Origin: JAFLTL01 sp964389525
GTDB taxonomy: Bacteria; Bacteroidota; Bacteroidia; Bacteroidales; Muribaculaceae
Assembly (NCBI GenBank): GCA_964389525.1
Contig: CAYMEX010000002.1
Location: forward strand, 1 to 64,000
Reading direction: 5' to 3'
Length of the DNA stretch: 64,000 bases
The position numbers were made by a program, and so were the translations under genes. The notes under the pieces are model-generated. The model saw nothing but the letters and a program-made list of their open reading frames with translations. It did no database searches and was not told the origin of the DNA. Of the stretch, positions 62,218-64,000 are shown piece after piece (positions within the stretch are counted from its first letter, which is position 1; every line of letters starts with the position of its first letter).

Positions 62218-62225
62218 CAAAAATA
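62218..62225 (-). promoter_or_regulatory. -7 box of the carboxypeptidase-regulatory-like gene
   Basis: TATTTTTG on the minus strand, exact consensus, about 50 bases before the start codon. Confidence 0.55.
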
Positions 62226-62306
62226 ATTCTTTTCAATCCTTCATATACCGATTTAATACAACTTAACAATATCTTTCTCAGGCATAACCGTCAGACTGTT
62301 TTTTTT

Positions 62307-64000
62307 TCAACGCGAGAGCGACAGACTGAACATAAGTCCGTAGGAAGTATTCACGGTCGGATAGGCATAGGCGGTGACGATGGGAGTATTAACCTGATGG
62401 TCCATATACGCGCCGATAGTCAGACGCTTAGACACCACATAGTTGGCCGACAGGTTCATCACCATGGTGCGTGTGCCCGATGTAGCCTGAGTGTATTGCC
62501 CTTCTATACGCCTTATGAGCGCCTGTGTGTTCTGTATCGAGAAGTCGGCGTTGACCGACAGATCATTTGATATGCCGTTCTGGCGTCCTTTGATCTTCAG
62601 GAAAGTATTGAAGCCTACTATCTTGTAGCCCGCGCCAAGAGTCACACCGCGTGTTGTGGCCTCCACCACCTGAGCCGCCGGAGTGTTGAGCGTGAGAGTG
62701 CGCTGGTCACGATATTCGGCACTCAGGGTTATATCGTTTTTAAGCGTCACCGACGCCCCGATCAGAGGCGCGAACTTCTCGACGATCGCCACCGACGTGA
62801 TGTTCAGCGGCGACGACGGCAACGGGCGTCCCGTCAGTTCGTCTTTCCTGAAACCGATGCCGCTACCGGCTGCCCCGGCCTCTACCCAGCCGGGATATGA
62901 GGAGTAGGAGCCCACCGTGTAGACGCACTGATATGCGTGATTGAACACTATCGCCTTGAAGCGGTCGCGCAGACCGAAATAGTTGACAAGACCGTCGTAG
63001 CTCACGCGCCAGTTGGGAAGCGCCGCGCCAAACGACGGGAACGGATTTAGCGATACCCTCGACACGCTGCGCCCGGTGTAGGCCGACAGAAACGCCGGAA
63101 TAAGCACGTCGCCGCTGTTCTGCTGCACATCGCCGTTCTCCGGATCAAATGGCATCCCGGCATACGCTGTCCCCTCGAGAAAGCCTGTCTTCGGATAATT
63201 CAGCCCGGCATACCGCCCCCTCACGCGATCGGCCACAGCCTCGACATTGTCGGCAAACGTCTCGAATGCCGCACTCTTGTAGCCGTCGGATGCCGATGAG
63301 CCCCTCAGTGCCGACGACAGCGCCCATGTGGTCATTGTAAACGATCCGCCTCTCATCACAGGCATGTCGTCATACATGAACTGTATCTGATTCGTGCGGT
63401 TGTCTGTGCGGTTTGAGGTCAGCATTATCCTGAAGCCTTTTATCGGCTCCAGTAGCACCTCGATGGTGGCCTCGGTGCCACGCGAGAACAATGCCGGACT
63501 CGTCTGCCCGTTGTCGGTCATCAGCCACCCGCGCTCTTTGGATCGTGCTATGAAATCCTCTCCCGCAAAACCGAACGCGAAGTCAAGACCCGGCGACAGA
63601 GGCCCGTAGCTGCCGCTCTGCCCGAAAAAGCTTCCTATCTCGTTGTTGAACAGAGGCACCGACAGGGTCTGGTTGCGCCTGTACTGCAGCGATATGTTGC
63701 GCACGCTCATAAGCCCGCGCATCATGCCGTCGGCGATCCTGCGCACTGCGGTGCGCTCCTCGCTCATCACCTCTGTCACCACAACCGTCACAGGCCGGCC
63801 GCGCCTGTCATCCGCTCCGTTAGCCGCCATCACTATCTCCAGTGTGTTCTGGTCGGTCTGGCGCGTCCGCAGCCTCACGGCAGCGCCTTGCGCGTCGGTG
63901 GCCGACACCCTCACGCGCTTGCTTCGCAGCCCGTGTTTCAGCTGCATGGCCGAGTCGGGCACAAGCGTCAGCGTGCGTTCCATCCTGCGGGCGCGGCGGC
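62307..64000 (-). CDS. sprA: SprA/Sov, type IX secretion outer-membrane translocon (C-terminal part)
   Basis: SprA is the very large beta-barrel channel through which type IX secretion substrates cross the outer membrane. Only the C-terminal part, about 564 codons, is present; the frame stays open to the window edge, so an ATG at 63983 is internal. Recognisable segments are GSYGPLSPGLDFAFGF, GGSFTMTTWALSSAL, SAAFETFADNVEAVADR and the closing barrel strands ending YGLMFSLSLSR. The full protein usually exceeds 2000 residues. No substrate with a C-terminal sorting domain was recognised in this window. Confidence 0.88.
   Translation of the reverse strand, partial: RRARRMERTLTLVPDSAMQLKHGLRSKRVRVSATDAQGAAVRLRTRQTDQNTLEIVMAANGADDRRGRPVTVVVTEVMSEERTAVRRIADGMMRGLMSVRNISLQYRRNQTLSVPLFNNEIGSFFGQSGSYGPLSPGLDFAFGFAGEDFIARSKERGWLMTDNGQTSPALFSRGTEATIEVLLEPIKGFRIMLTSNRTDNRTNQIQFMYDDMPVMRGGSFTMTTWALSSALRGSSASDGYKSAAFETFADNVEAVADRVRGRYAGLNYPKTGFLEGTAYAGMPFDPENGDVQQNSGDVLIPAFLSAYTGRSVSRVSLNPFPSFGAALPNWRVSYDGLVNYFGLRDRFKAIVFNHAYQCVYTVGSYSSYPGWVEAGAAGSGIGFRKDELTGRPLPSSPLNITSVAIVEKFAPLIGASVTLKNDITLSAEYRDQRTLTLNTPAAQVVEATTRGVTLGAGYKIVGFNTFLKIKGRQNGISNDLSVNADFSIQNTQALIRRIEGQYTQATSGTRTMVMNLSANYVVSKRLTIGAYMDHQVNTPIVTAYAYPTVNTSYGLMFSLSLSR

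Overview
This 64 kb window is bacterial chromosome from the order Bacteroidales. The evidence is the SusC/SusD glycan-uptake pair, many promoters with the Bacteroidetes -7 box TAnnTTTG, DUF1080 and CotH lipoproteins, a class II (B12-dependent) ribonucleotide reductase, pyruvate:ferredoxin oxidoreductase, and the C-terminal part of SprA, the type IX secretion translocon. The moderate GC content, together with SprA and SusCD, suggests a gut lineage near Muribaculaceae. That family assignment is inference.

Layout. 1-4.7 kb: 3' end of nusA, then infB and folK. 4.7-6.7 kb: a short leader-like transcription unit, tRNA-Ser(TGA), a copy of a dispersed hairpin repeat and an AT-rich membrane-anchored subtilase. 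6.7-8.7 kb: a redox locus with a NapH-like Fe-S membrane protein, an OxyR whose redox cysteines fall at 199 and 208, and a divergent small ferredoxin. 8.7-14.2 kb: a Bro-N/Fic fusion, an acetyltransferase with an iron alcohol dehydrogenase, a secreted GH2 enzyme and a YkvA protein. 14.0-23.9 kb: a polysaccharide utilization locus (susC, susD, a GH106-like hydrolase) with a divergent AraC-type regulator that is broken at a nine-C tract. 23.9-26.8 kb: tRNA-Gln(TTG) and nrdJ.

26.9-34.3 kb: two Gfo/Idh/MocA oxidoreductases and two DUF1080 proteins, one fused to a long HEAT-like region. This looks like an oxidize-then-cleave (3-keto-glycoside) pathway. 34.4-40.5 kb: a CreD-like protein, an outer-membrane beta-barrel protein and a GH27 alpha-galactosidase. 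40.5-43.4 kb: an accessory patch with inverted copies of the hairpin repeat, a 55-residue ferredoxin, RhuM and a DUF3791-DUF3990-DUF3791 cassette that resembles a toxin-antitoxin module. 43.5-47.4 kb: an MsbA-type ABC exporter, manA and a ROK sugar kinase. 47.5-52.1 kb: a CotH lipoprotein with an eight-C tract just after its start codon, and a tandem SGNH esterase. 52.2-57 kb: the housekeeping run hpt-adk-nusB-yajC-ybbR-coaE. 57-64 kb: nifJ, a carboxypeptidase-regulatory-like surface protein and partial sprA.

The strongest leads are: the two poly-C tracts in surface-related genes (possible phase variation); the orphan attenuator-like unit at 4.73-4.91 kb; the OxyR/Fe-S locus with an ATAG-N7-CTAT site; the DUF3791/DUF3990 cassette; the HEAT-DUF1080 oxidoreductase cluster; and several perfect inverted repeats placed on promoters. 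No CRISPR array, rRNA or intact insertion sequence was seen.
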